A program made the position numbers and the translations under genes. 6,218 nt of DNA from Pseudomonadota bacterium (lineage in GTDB: Bacteria; Pseudomonadota; Gammaproteobacteria; Burkholderiales; Ferrovaceae), in the NCBI GenBank assembly GCA_021794775.1, contig JAJYQG010000012.1, positions 1 to 6,218 on the forward strand, written 5' to 3'. The notes below the pieces were generated by a model that saw only the letters and a program-made list of their open reading frames with translations, ran no database searches and was not told the DNA's origin. Of this stretch, positions 1 to 6,218 are shown one piece after another. Position 1 is the first letter of the stretch; each line of letters starts with the position of its first letter.

Positions 1-1089
1 GGCCAAGGGTCCACGGTAAAAAGGAACCCCCAAGCGCACGGGAACATGAAAAATTTCTTCGCCAAGTTCCAAAATGCCCTCCAAGGCGCTTGTGCCACCC
101 GTCAGCACCACCCCAGAAGGAATCAAATCCATATAACGATGCGTACGCAACTCCATCTGAACCAGGCTGAACAGTTCTTCGACCCTAGGCTCGATCACTT
201 CTACCAAAGTCTGACGTGCCATCTGGCGCATTCCGCGCTCCCCCACCCCAGGCACGGCCACCATCTGATCGGGATCGACCAGCTGTCGCAAGGCACAACC
301 CTGGCGCACCTTGATCTCCTCGGCAGCAGCCAGCGGGGTGCGCAACGCCATCGCAATGTCATTGGTAATCTGGTCGCCCCCTATGGGGATGACCGCGGTA
401 TGGCGAATGGCCCCTTTGACGAACACCGCAATATCCGTGGTCCCTCCACCGATGTCGACCAAACAAACCCCAAGATCTTTCTCATCGTCGGTGACCACTG
501 CCCTTGCCGACGCCAAAGGCTGGAGAATCAGTTCTTCCGCCTCCAAACCACAGCGCCGAATGCAACGCAGAATATTCTGGGTCGCAGACACCGAGCCAGT
601 GATGATATGCACCTTGACTTCCATCCTCAGGCCACTCATTCCCACCGGCTCTTTGACATCTTCCTGGCCATCGATGATGTATTCCTGCGTCAGCACATGC
701 AGTACTTGCTGATCGTTGGGAATGTTGACGGCCCGGGCGGTTTCCAGAACCCGGTCGACATCTCCCTGAGAGACTTCCTTGTTCTGAATCGCAACCATGC
801 CATGGCTGTTCAGACTTTTGACATGGCTGCCCGCTATCCCGGTAAACACCTCGCGGATCTTGACCTTGGCCATGACCTCCGCTTCTTCCAGAGCCCGCTG
901 AATGGCTTGAACAGCCGATTCAATATCGACCACCACACCGCGACGCAATCCCTTTGAAGGCGCCTGCCCCAATCCGATAATCTCGTATTTGCCCTCAGAC
1001 TTGAGTTCGGCCACGACCGCCACGATCTTGGACGTCCCGACATCAAGGGACACCATCAAGGCGCGCGTTTCACGATTACTTTTCATCAT
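1..1089 (-). CDS. ftsA: FtsA, actin-like membrane tether of the Z-ring, 3' end outside window
   Basis: FtsA is an actin/Hsp70-fold ATP-binding protein that anchors FtsZ filaments to the inner membrane and recruits later divisome proteins. The 363 visible codons are in frame exactly to base 1. Family members have about 410-420 residues, so roughly the last 50, including the C-terminal membrane-targeting helix, lie outside. Seen motifs are phosphate-1 LDVGTSK (15-21), GLRRGVVVDIE (47-57), GIAGSHVKSLNSHGMVAI (84-101) entering the 1C domain that replaces actin subdomain 1B, phosphate-2 VDIGGGTTDIAVF (211-223), HTAVIPIGGDQITNDIA (229-245) and adenosine motif VVLTGGTSALEG (327-338). The start is ATG 1089-1087 after GGAAGG with 6 bases between. 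A second ATG follows directly at 1086. The start overlaps the end of ftsQ, suggesting coupled translation. ftsZ is expected next downstream but is not visible. Confidence 0.97.
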   Translation of the reverse strand, partial: MMKSNRETRALMVSLDVGTSKIVAVVAELKSEGKYEIIGLGQAPSKGLRRGVVVDIESAVQAIQRALEEAEVMAKVKIREVFTGIAGSHVKSLNSHGMVAIQNKEVSQGDVDRVLETARAVNIPNDQQVLHVLTQEYIIDGQEDVKEPVGMSGLRMEVKVHIITGSVSATQNILRCIRRCGLEAEELILQPLASARAVVTDDEKDLGVCLVDIGGGTTDIAVFVKGAIRHTAVIPIGGDQITNDIAMALRTPLAAAEEIKVRQGCALRQLVDPDQMVAVPGVGERGMRQMARQTLVEVIEPRVEELFSLVQMELRTHRYMDLIPSGVVLTGGTSALEGILELGEEIFHVPVRLGVPFYRGPLA

Positions 1090-1921
1090 GACTTACCTTC
1101 CGTTGCGAGTCGTTTTCCGGCAGATGAACGGCAAACCCGTTGGGATAGCGCAGATCTACCGTACTGCCTGCTGGGATGGCACCATCCTGGCGCAAAACCG
1201 GCCAAGCCGCCATCAAACGGGAAAGCCGCTTCGCGCCTTGATCGCGTCCCAGAAGCCAATGGCTATCGTCTTCCAATACCAGCATCCAACCCCCGCGCTC
1301 CGACATCGTCAATTCTTCGATGCGATGCCCCGATGGCTGCAAAATGCTGTTGAAACGCTGCCAAGCCTGCAATACTTCTGGCCCGGTATCCCGTGGCCCT
1401 GCAAAATGGGGCAAATTACCCAAATATTCCGCCGCAAAGACCTCTCCCCTTGTGTTCAGCAAGTCATCGTCACCCCAGTAAGCAACCGGAACCTGTTCCT
1501 CCACTTGCACCTCAAGGGTATCTGGCCAGACCCTGCGCAAATGCACCGATCGTACCCAGGGTATGCTTTTCAACTCGGTGGCCGCGGCCACAAGATCGGT
1601 CGTGAACAATCCGCCTTCGATGCGCTGCGCCATTTTAGCCACCAACGCCTGGTCAACTTGGTGCAATGCCCCCGTAACCACCGTACGATGAATCTGGAAA
1701 TAGGGTCGATGCACAGCCCAACGCACCGCATGAACCCCGGCAACCAGAAACACGACGGTCGCCCCCAGTCCCAACAATGCCCATCCGTGCGCTTTCAGCC
1801 AGGCCCAACATTGGCTCCGAAAGGTCTCCCCCTCGGCACGAGCACGCCCCTGTTCTGCCTGCGCCAAGCGACGCGATTTTCCACCCTGCTGTGGGCGCCC
1901 ATACGACATCGTCAGAGCCAC
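1076..1921 (-). CDS. ftsQ: FtsQ, divisome assembly protein (POTRA domain), start uncertain
   Basis: FtsQ is a bitopic inner-membrane protein that joins early and late divisome proteins through FtsB and FtsL. With the GTG at 1921-1919 it has 281 residues. It has a basic cytoplasmic tail (about 1-46), one membrane helix (about 47-67), a POTRA domain (about 75-143, starting YFQIHRTVVTG and ending near WPDTLEVQVEEQVPVAYW) and a beta domain. Near the end, VDLRYPNGFAV (255-265) aligns with the E. coli VDLRYDSGAAV segment that contacts FtsB; Arg and Tyr are kept. Start choice: GGGAGA lies 7 bases before the GTG. Alternatives are the ATG at 1909-1907 (277 residues) with no close ribosome site, and a TTG at 1975 that would overlap murB by 20 bases. 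The stop lies inside ftsA, overlapping it by 14 bases. Identity is sure; the start is not. Confidence 0.93.
   Translation of the reverse strand: MALTMSYGRPQQGGKSRRLAQAEQGRARAEGETFRSQCWAWLKAHGWALLGLGATVVFLVAGVHAVRWAVHRPYFQIHRTVVTGALHQVDQALVAKMAQRIEGGLFTTDLVAAATELKSIPWVRSVHLRRVWPDTLEVQVEEQVPVAYWGDDDLLNTRGEVFAAEYLGNLPHFAGPRDTGPEVLQAWQRFNSILQPSGHRIEELTMSERGGWMLVLEDDSHWLLGRDQGAKRLSRLMAAWPVLRQDGAIPAGSTVDLRYPNGFAVHLPENDSQRKVSHDEK
1096..1101 (-). promoter_or_regulatory. ribosome binding site of ftsA
   Basis: GGAAGG lies inside the end of ftsQ, 6 bases before the first of two tandem ATG codons of ftsA. It supports initiation within ftsQ and the 14-base gene overlap. Confidence 0.75.
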
Positions 1922-1959
1922 GCTGTTATCTCCCAATCCATTTGATGCCCATGGTTCAT
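1912..1959 (-). other. 15-codon mini-ORF between murB and ftsQ (speculative)
   Basis: An ATG at 1959-1957 overlaps the murB TGA as ATGA and opens a frame of 15 codons ([15 protein letters not shown]) ending in TGA at 1914-1912, two bases before the ATG at 1909 in the ftsQ frame. It could pass ribosomes from murB to ftsQ by termination and re-initiation, or be chance. There is no other evidence that it is translated. Confidence 0.2.
1929..1934 (-). promoter_or_regulatory. ribosome binding site favouring the GTG start of ftsQ
   Basis: GGGAGA lies in the short gap between murB and ftsQ, 7 bases before the GTG at 1921 and 19 bases before the ATG at 1909. The spacing favours the GTG start. It also overlaps a short reading frame linked to the murB stop. 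Confidence 0.6.
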
Positions 1960-2861
1960 CGCCGCTCCCCCACAATACAGACTTCAGGATGCAACCCTAT
2001 GCCGAAATGCTGTTGCACCTGTTGTTGAACATCCTGGATCAGGGTTTCAATATCTTCGGCTGATGCTTGTCCACGATTCACAATAAAGTTGGCATGTTTG
2101 GGAGACACTTCCGCATCTCCCACACGCCGCGCTTTGAGTCCACACTGTTCGATCAACCGGGCGGCATAGTCACCCGGCGGGTTGCGAAAAACCGATCCTG
2201 CATTGGGCAGTCCCAAGGGTTGCTCCTTTACGCGACGGGCCAGCAAAGCACGCATGGTTTCAAGCGACAGGGTGGCATCACCTCGGGGAAAGCATAGCTG
2301 GGCAGCAACAAACCATTCGGTCGAGCCGGGATCGGCTTTGAGTCGTACCGAACGGTACCCAATGTCGTATTCCGCCGCACGACGCCAACGCAGCTGTCCG
2401 CGGCGATTGACCGTCTCAACCGCTCGCACATAAGACCAGACTTCTCGTCCATAACACCCTGCGTTCATCGCCAACACCCCTCCCATGGTGCCGGGTATGC
2501 CAGCCAGAAACTCGGCCTCAGCATAGCCTGCGCGCGCCACGAGGCGGGCCACCTTGGGGGCCGGAACACCGGCTTCAATGACCCAGCAATCCTCATCATC
2601 CTGACGCACCACACCCTTGAGCGCCCCGTGCATCTGAACCAGCGTTGCGTTGATCCCGCCGTCCCGTACCAAGAGATTGCTGCCCAACCCAAATACCAAG
2701 ATGTCCTGTTCTGTAGCTTGCCGCTCAAGAAAGTCGACAAAATCCTGCCGATGACGCGGATGGTACAAGCTCCTTGCCGGCCCTCCCGCACGCCATGAAA
2801 CATGATGCGCCATGGATTCATCGTGACGCCATTCACCAGGCCCCATCTGGCGCACCATCAT
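1956..2861 (-). CDS. murB: MurB, UDP-N-acetylenolpyruvoylglucosamine reductase (type II-like)
   Basis: MurB is a cytoplasmic FAD enzyme that uses NADPH to reduce UDP-GlcNAc-enolpyruvate to UDP-MurNAc, the substrate of MurC. From the ATG at 2861-2859 it has 301 residues. That length and the motif spacing look like type II MurB, which is shorter than the roughly 340-residue E. coli type I. The FAD-binding motifs are [12 protein letters not shown] (58-69) and [19 protein letters not shown] (120-138). Likely catalytic or substrate residues are Arg170 in GYRS, Ser223 in NAGSVFRNP and Glu293 in LHPEV, matching E. coli Arg159, Ser229 and Glu325. [11 protein letters not shown] (252-262) is also family-typical. 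The frame stays open 90 bases upstream into murC, but this start forms ATGA with the murC TGA; a second ATG follows at once, so the true start could be one codon later. It occupies the place held by ddlB in E. coli. Confidence 0.96.
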   Translation of the reverse strand: MMVRQMGPGEWRHDESMAHHVSWRAGGPARSLYHPRHRQDFVDFLERQATEQDILVFGLGSNLLVRDGGINATLVQMHGALKGVVRQDDEDCWVIEAGVPAPKVARLVARAGYAEAEFLAGIPGTMGGVLAMNAGCYGREVWSYVRAVETVNRRGQLRWRRAAEYDIGYRSVRLKADPGSTEWFVAAQLCFPRGDATLSLETMRALLARRVKEQPLGLPNAGSVFRNPPGDYAARLIEQCGLKARRVGDAEVSPKHANFIVNRGQASAEDIETLIQDVQQQVQQHFGIGLHPEVCIVGERR

Positions 2862-4279
2862 GACGCCCCCCCCCGAAAACTTTCCACCAGCCGCAACGGC
2901 AATTGGCTGATGCTGCCTGCCCCCATGGTGATCACCACATCCCCATCGCATAAATCCTCAACCAACAAAGGGATCATATCCTGCTGCACCTTAACTTCAA
3001 CCGTCCGCGCTTCTGCCCCACCTTGCGCCAAGGCCTTCAGCAACGCCGCAGCATCGGCCCCCGCAAGAGGCTCCTCGCCCGCAGCGTAAACCGGCATTAG
3101 AAACACCCGATCGACCTCAGCCAGAACCCTGACAAACCCATCAAAGCAATCGCGGGTGCGCGTATAGCGATGCGGCTGAAAAACCAGCACCAGCCGACGT
3201 CCCGGAAAAGCCCCACGGGCAGCGCTCAAGGTTGCCGCCATTTCAACCGGGTGGTGTCCATAATCGTCCACCAAGGTTATCGTCCTGGCCCCTGGTAGAT
3301 GGAGCTCTCCATAACGCTGGAAACGCCGTCCCACCCCATTAAAACGCTCCAAGGCACGCACTATGGCCGGATATGGGGCACCGGCTTCGAGAGCGATTGC
3401 TATGGCGGCCAATGCATTCAACACATTGTGGCGCCCGGGCAAATTGAGCCTGATCTCCAGTCTTCTTTCAGCCAAAGCCGAACGTTCGAGTTTCAGCGCC
3501 ACCCCGAAAGTCATCCCACCCCCTTCGCAGGTTACATCCAGCGCACGAACATGGGCTTCCTCGCCGAATCCATAGGTGCGCACCGGCTTGGTGATGCGCG
3601 GCGCAATTTCAGCCACGACGGGATCTTCAAGACAGAGAACGGCCAGGCCATAAAATGGCAAATGATCAAGAAATTCGACAAACGCATCTTTGAGTTGCTC
3701 AAAATCCTGTCCGTAGGATTCCATGTGGTCCCGATCAATGTTGGTCACCACCGCCATCACCGGGTGCAACAAAAGGAATGAGCGATCCGATTCATCCGCT
3801 TCCACCACCATGAACTCACCGGTCCCCAGCGCTGCATGGGTGCCGACACTGTTGAGCTTCCCTCCGATGACAAAAGTGGGGTCGAGTCCCGCTTCGGCCA
3901 ATATACTGGCCACGAGACTGGTCGTCGTGGTCTTGCCATGGGTTCCGGCAACCGCAATTCCCCTGCGCAGACGCATCAGTTCCGCCAGCATCGAGGCCCT
4001 GGGTATCACCGGCACATGAGCCCAACGGGCTGCAACCAATTCCGGGTTATCGGCAGCGATGGCGGTTGAACAGACCACCACATCCGCTCCTTCGATGTGT
4101 TGCGCCGCATGCCCGTACCACACGCGCGCGCCCAAACCGGTCAAGCGCTGCGTCACCGTATTGCGCGAATGGTCACTGCCGCTGACCTCATAACCCAGGT
4201 TGAGCAGAACCTCCGCGATGCCGCTCATGCCCGCTCCGCCGATCCCGACAAAATGTACATGACGAACACGGTGCTTCAT
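2858..4279 (-). CDS. murC: MurC, UDP-N-acetylmuramate--L-alanine ligase
   Basis: MurC is the cytoplasmic ATP-dependent ligase that adds L-Ala to UDP-MurNAc, the first step of stem-peptide assembly. Starting at the ATG at 4279-4277 the protein is 473 residues, typical for the family. The N-terminal UDP-binding domain opens with [12 protein letters not shown] (11-22). The ATP-binding P-loop GTHGKTTTT is at 112-120, followed by EADESD (160-165) and NIDRDHM (180-186). The Mur-ligase motif [11 protein letters not shown] is at 282-292, and the C-terminal domain carries DDYGHHP (338-344) and FQPHRYTRT (367-375). All are intact, so the enzyme should be active. The start is supported by GAGGAG 8 bases upstream and by the ATGA overlap with murG; an in-frame TTG six codons earlier has no such support. 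The last codons run through a G9 tract, and the TGA overlaps the murB ATG. Confidence 0.98.
   Translation of the reverse strand: MKHRVRHVHFVGIGGAGMSGIAEVLLNLGYEVSGSDHSRNTVTQRLTGLGARVWYGHAAQHIEGADVVVCSTAIAADNPELVAARWAHVPVIPRASMLAELMRLRRGIAVAGTHGKTTTTSLVASILAEAGLDPTFVIGGKLNSVGTHAALGTGEFMVVEADESDRSFLLLHPVMAVVTNIDRDHMESYGQDFEQLKDAFVEFLDHLPFYGLAVLCLEDPVVAEIAPRITKPVRTYGFGEEAHVRALDVTCEGGGMTFGVALKLERSALAERRLEIRLNLPGRHNVLNALAAIAIALEAGAPYPAIVRALERFNGVGRRFQRYGELHLPGARTITLVDDYGHHPVEMAATLSAARGAFPGRRLVLVFQPHRYTRTRDCFDGFVRVLAEVDRVFLMPVYAAGEEPLAGADAAALLKALAQGGAEARTVEVKVQQDMIPLLVEDLCDGDVVITMGAGSISQLPLRLVESFRGGAS
2866..2874 (-). repeat. G9 homopolymer at the murC/murB junction
   Basis: Nine consecutive G on the coding strand form the final Arg-Gly-Gly-Ala codons of murC and end 4 bases before the murB ATG, so the tract sits where the murB ribosome site should be. 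It is both a potential slippage site and the only purine-rich sequence available for murB initiation. A miscounted base in the assembly is possible. Confidence 0.9.
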
Positions 4280-5376
4280 GCTGCCAGCTCCTCGCAAACG
4301 CCCATCATGTCCGCCACCGTCTCGGAATGAAACACCGCTCGCGCGGCTTCAGCCATGACCAGCAGTTGCTTGCGATCCAACGCTTCCAACCAGTGTGCCA
4401 AAGCCTGTGGGTCGCATTCCTGTTGGGGCCATAGTCTGGCCGCACCAACTTCTTCCAAGCGACGGGCATTGCGCGTCTGGTGATCATCCACCGCGGCAGG
4501 GAAAGGCACCAGAACACTGCCCAAACCGACAGCACTCAGTTCCGCCAGGGTCAATGCTCCAGCACGGCAAATCACCAGATCGCATTGGCTGTAAGCCTCT
4601 GCCATGTCATCGATAAATGGGCGCAAATCTCCACTCACCCCGGCCAGGCGATACTGTTCCTGCAATTGGGGCAGATTGTTCGCCCCCCCCTGATGTACGA
4701 CCCATGGCCTTTGGTTTTCTGGTATCAACGCCATGGCCTTGGGAACCCATTGATTCAAAGCTTGCGCCCCCTGACTTCCACCCAGCACGAGGATGCGCAA
4801 TTTGCCCTCACGGGAAGCAAAACGTACCGCCGGGGATGGCAAATTCAACAATGTTTGGCGTACTGGATTGCCCACGGTCAAAACCCTTCGGGGAAAACCA
4901 AGCCAGCGTCCCAGCGGATGAGAAGATGGCTGCCTGAACGAATCGGCAAACCCTTCCAAGACACGGGTTGCCAGACGCGCCAAGATCCTGTTGGTCAAAC
5001 CTGCGACAGCATTCTGTTCATGCACCACCAACGGCAAGCGCAACAGGACGGCAGCAAGCCCTCCCGGCAAGGCCACATAGCCACCAAACCCCACCACCAC
5101 ATGAGGCCTCTGTTTCAACATAATGACCAGCGATTGGCCTAATGCCCAGGCCAACATGATCGGTGACTGCAAAGCCCTCATCATGCCTTTTCCCCGTACC
5201 CCAGCCATGCGCACCCTTTCCATGGAGAAGCCCCGGGATTCGACCCAGGCATTTTCCATGCCGCCACCACCAAGCCAAATGACACGCCAGCCGTGGGTAC
5301 GCAAAGCCTCGGCCAAAGCCAGCGCAGGGAACACATGCCCCCCGGTCCCTCCAGCCATGATCAAAGCACAGCGCAT
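4276..5376 (-). CDS. murG: MurG, UDP-GlcNAc:lipid I N-acetylglucosaminyltransferase
   Basis: MurG transfers GlcNAc from UDP-GlcNAc to lipid I to make lipid II, at the cytoplasmic face of the inner membrane. It is a GT28-family GT-B enzyme. The protein is 366 residues, close to the usual 350-360. The N-terminal glycine loop [15 protein letters not shown] is at 9-23, RGKG at 61-64, [11 protein letters not shown] at 97-106, [12 protein letters not shown] at 119-130, GNPVR at 169-173, the second glycine loop [11 protein letters not shown] at 198-208, [10 protein letters not shown] at 271-280 and the nucleotide-sugar signature [14 protein letters not shown] at 291-304. All expected motifs are intact. 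The ATG at 5376-5374 is chosen because it overlaps the ftsW TGA (TGATG) and follows GGGGAAAG. The stop overlaps the murC start as ATGA. A run of eight G encodes the Gly-Gly near residue 230. Confidence 0.98.
   Translation of the reverse strand: MRCALIMAGGTGGHVFPALALAEALRTHGWRVIWLGGGGMENAWVESRGFSMERVRMAGVRGKGMMRALQSPIMLAWALGQSLVIMLKQRPHVVVGFGGYVALPGGLAAVLLRLPLVVHEQNAVAGLTNRILARLATRVLEGFADSFRQPSSHPLGRWLGFPRRVLTVGNPVRQTLLNLPSPAVRFASREGKLRILVLGGSQGAQALNQWVPKAMALIPENQRPWVVHQGGANNLPQLQEQYRLAGVSGDLRPFIDDMAEAYSQCDLVICRAGALTLAELSAVGLGSVLVPFPAAVDDHQTRNARRLEEVGAARLWPQQECDPQALAHWLEALDRKQLLVMAEAARAVFHSETVADMMGVCEELAA
4288..4293 (-). promoter_or_regulatory. ribosome binding site of murC
   Basis: GAGGAG, a near-perfect Shine-Dalgarno sequence, lies within the last codons of murG, 8 bases before the murC ATG at 4279. 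It decides the start against the in-frame TTG at 4297. Confidence 0.8.
4683..4690 (-). repeat. G8 homopolymer within murG
   Basis: Eight consecutive G on the coding strand encode part of HQGGANN near residue 230 of MurG. The frame is intact as written. A change of length would break murG. Confidence 0.85.
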
Positions 5377-6218
5377 CAGACTTTCCCCACGCGATGGCGC
5401 ATGCTCTGGCGCGTTTCATAATCGATGCGAAAAAGCACGGCCAGCGCCATGATGTTGGCCACGATGCCACTGCCGCCATAACTCAACAATGGCAGAGTCA
5501 GCCCCTTGGTCGGCAACAGACCCATATTGACACCTATATTGACCAGGCTTTGCGCCGCAATCCAAACGCCGATTCCCTGCGCCACGAGGGCCTCAAAGTA
5601 ACGTTCCATCGAGGCCGCACGCCGGCCAATGACGAAGGTACGCATCACCAGAAAACAAAACAGCCCCATGGTCACCAGGACACCGACAAATCCCAGTTCC
5701 TCGGCAATCACAGCCATCAAGAAATCGGTATGGGCTTCCGGCAAATACAACTGTTTCTCAACACTGGCGCCAAGACCTAGGCCCCATAGCCCTCCATGAC
5801 CAAATGCAATCAAGGCATGGGTCAGCTGATAGCCTTTCCCGAACGGATCGGCCCACGGGTTCCAGAACCACATCAAGCGGTTGAAACGGTAGGGCGACAA
5901 AACGATCAGCAGCACAAACGAAATGCTGAGCAAAATAACCAGCCCCAGAAACAAGCGCCAATCCATCCCCCCCAGAAACAGAATCGATCCCGCCACAACG
6001 GTCATGACCGCAAATGCGCCAAAATCCGGCTCTTTAAGCAACAGCATGCCCACCAAAAACATCACAACAAACAAGGGGAAAAAACCTTTCTTGAGGCTAT
6101 GCATGAGAGCCGCCTTTCTGGAGGTGTAATCCGCGGCATACAACAACACCAAAAATTTCATGAATTCAGAAGGTTGAAGATTGAACACCACCAGCGACAA
6201 CCAGCGCCGACTTCCATT
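5376..6218 (-). CDS. ftsW: FtsW, septal peptidoglycan glycosyltransferase (SEDS family), 5' end outside window
   Basis: FtsW is a polytopic inner-membrane enzyme of the SEDS family (relatives RodA and SpoVE). It polymerises lipid II into glycan strands at the septum together with its class B PBP partner FtsI. The visible part is 280 residues plus TGA; roughly the first 100 residues of a normal FtsW lie beyond base 6218, and the reading frame is open to the edge. Counting from the edge, seen motifs are NGSRRW (1-6), QPSEFMK (15-21), EPDFG (63-67), GKGYQL in the large periplasmic loop, YLPEAHTDF (158-166) with the conserved loop Asp, [17 protein letters not shown] (235-251), and several hydrophobic segments between them. 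NGSRRW and SYGGS make FtsW/RodA certain. FtsW is preferred over RodA because of the murG neighbour in a dcw order. The stop codon shares one base with the murG start. Odd point: a usually conserved Gly before QPSE is Val. Confidence 0.97.
   Translation of the reverse strand, partial: NGSRRWLSLVVFNLQPSEFMKFLVLLYAADYTSRKAALMHSLKKGFFPLFVVMFLVGMLLLKEPDFGAFAVMTVVAGSILFLGGMDWRLFLGLVILLSISFVLLIVLSPYRFNRLMWFWNPWADPFGKGYQLTHALIAFGHGGLWGLGLGASVEKQLYLPEAHTDFLMAVIAEELGFVGVLVTMGLFCFLVMRTFVIGRRAASMERYFEALVAQGIGVWIAAQSLVNIGVNMGLLPTKGLTLPLLSYGGSGIVANIMALAVLFRIDYETRQSMRHRVGKV
5381..5388 (-). promoter_or_regulatory. ribosome binding site of murG
   Basis: GGGGAAAG, inside the last codons of ftsW, ends 4 bases before the murG ATG, placing the GGGGA core about 7 bases away. 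Together with the TGATG junction it supports the chosen murG start. Confidence 0.55.
5967..5973 (-). repeat. G7 homopolymer within ftsW
   Basis: Seven consecutive G on the coding strand encode the Gly-Gly of FLGGMDW in a loop next to a membrane segment of FtsW. It is the third G run in consecutive parts of this operon. Confidence 0.8.

Noticed and set aside
1..1089. FtsA as a truncated or broken gene because it has no stop in the window
   Set aside because: The frame is intact and motif-complete to base 1, so the missing end is due to the window edge and not to damage.
46..1945. Two long plus-strand reading frames (about 303 and 318 codons) opposite ftsA and ftsQ
   Set aside because: They lie in the exact mirror register of the ftsA and ftsQ codons and stay open only because those genes rarely use TTA, CTA and TCA codons. 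Their proteins are low in recognisable motifs and rich in His, Pro and Arg, as expected for antisense of conserved genes.
2862..2951. An upstream extension of murB by 30 codons
   Set aside because: It would lie wholly inside murC, has no family similarity in its N-terminal residues, and the ATG that overlaps the murC stop gives normal MurB length.
4280..4297. An upstream TTG start of murC adding six residues
   Set aside because: The ATG at 4279 has GAGGAG at ideal spacing and the ATGA coupling with murG; the TTG has neither.
3299..5142. Plus-strand frames of 160 and 220 codons opposite murC and murG
   Set aside because: They sit in the same mirror register as murC and murG and contain no recognisable domain, while the minus-strand proteins show complete family motifs.

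Overview
The window is a piece of a bacterial dcw (division and cell wall) cluster. All six genes lie on the minus strand, so transcription runs from high to low coordinates. In transcription order they are ftsW (5' end cut by the window), murG, murC, murB, ftsQ and ftsA (3' end cut by the window). Essentially every base is coding. The largest gap between assigned genes is 34 bases (murB to ftsQ). I saw no RNA gene, mobile element, CRISPR array, convincing promoter or terminator.

Organism: protein motifs and gene order point to a proteobacterium. FtsA reads like beta/gammaproteobacterial FtsA over its whole visible length, and FtsQ has the usual short cytoplasmic tail, one membrane helix and a POTRA domain. 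The DNA is moderately GC-rich by eye. A betaproteobacterium, a gammaproteobacterium or an Acidithiobacillus-like lineage would all fit; I cannot resolve the genus. murB sits directly between murC and ftsQ, where E. coli has ddlB, and no ddl gene is present.

Layout: ftsW 6218-5376 (partial), murG 5376-4276, murC 4279-2858, murB 2861-1956, ftsQ about 1921-1076, ftsA 1089-1 (partial). Neighbours are linked by stop/start overlaps: TGATG between ftsW and murG, ATGA between murG and murC, ATGA between murC and murB, and a 14-base overlap between ftsQ and ftsA. This indicates one transcript with translational coupling.

Function: MurC and MurB act in the cytoplasm on UDP-linked precursors (L-Ala ligation and enolpyruvyl reduction). 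MurG converts lipid I to lipid II at the inner membrane face. FtsW polymerises lipid II into septal glycan. FtsQ and FtsA are divisome scaffold and membrane-tether proteins.

The window is an ordinary housekeeping region and I found no undescribed system. The most interesting detail is a run of nine G at the end of murC, just before the murB start. A -1 slip or a one-base insertion there would join MurC in frame to MurB. Smaller points are the missing ddl, an uncertain ftsQ start with a 15-codon mini-ORF before it, two further G runs inside murG and ftsW, and a conserved-glycine replacement in FtsW.
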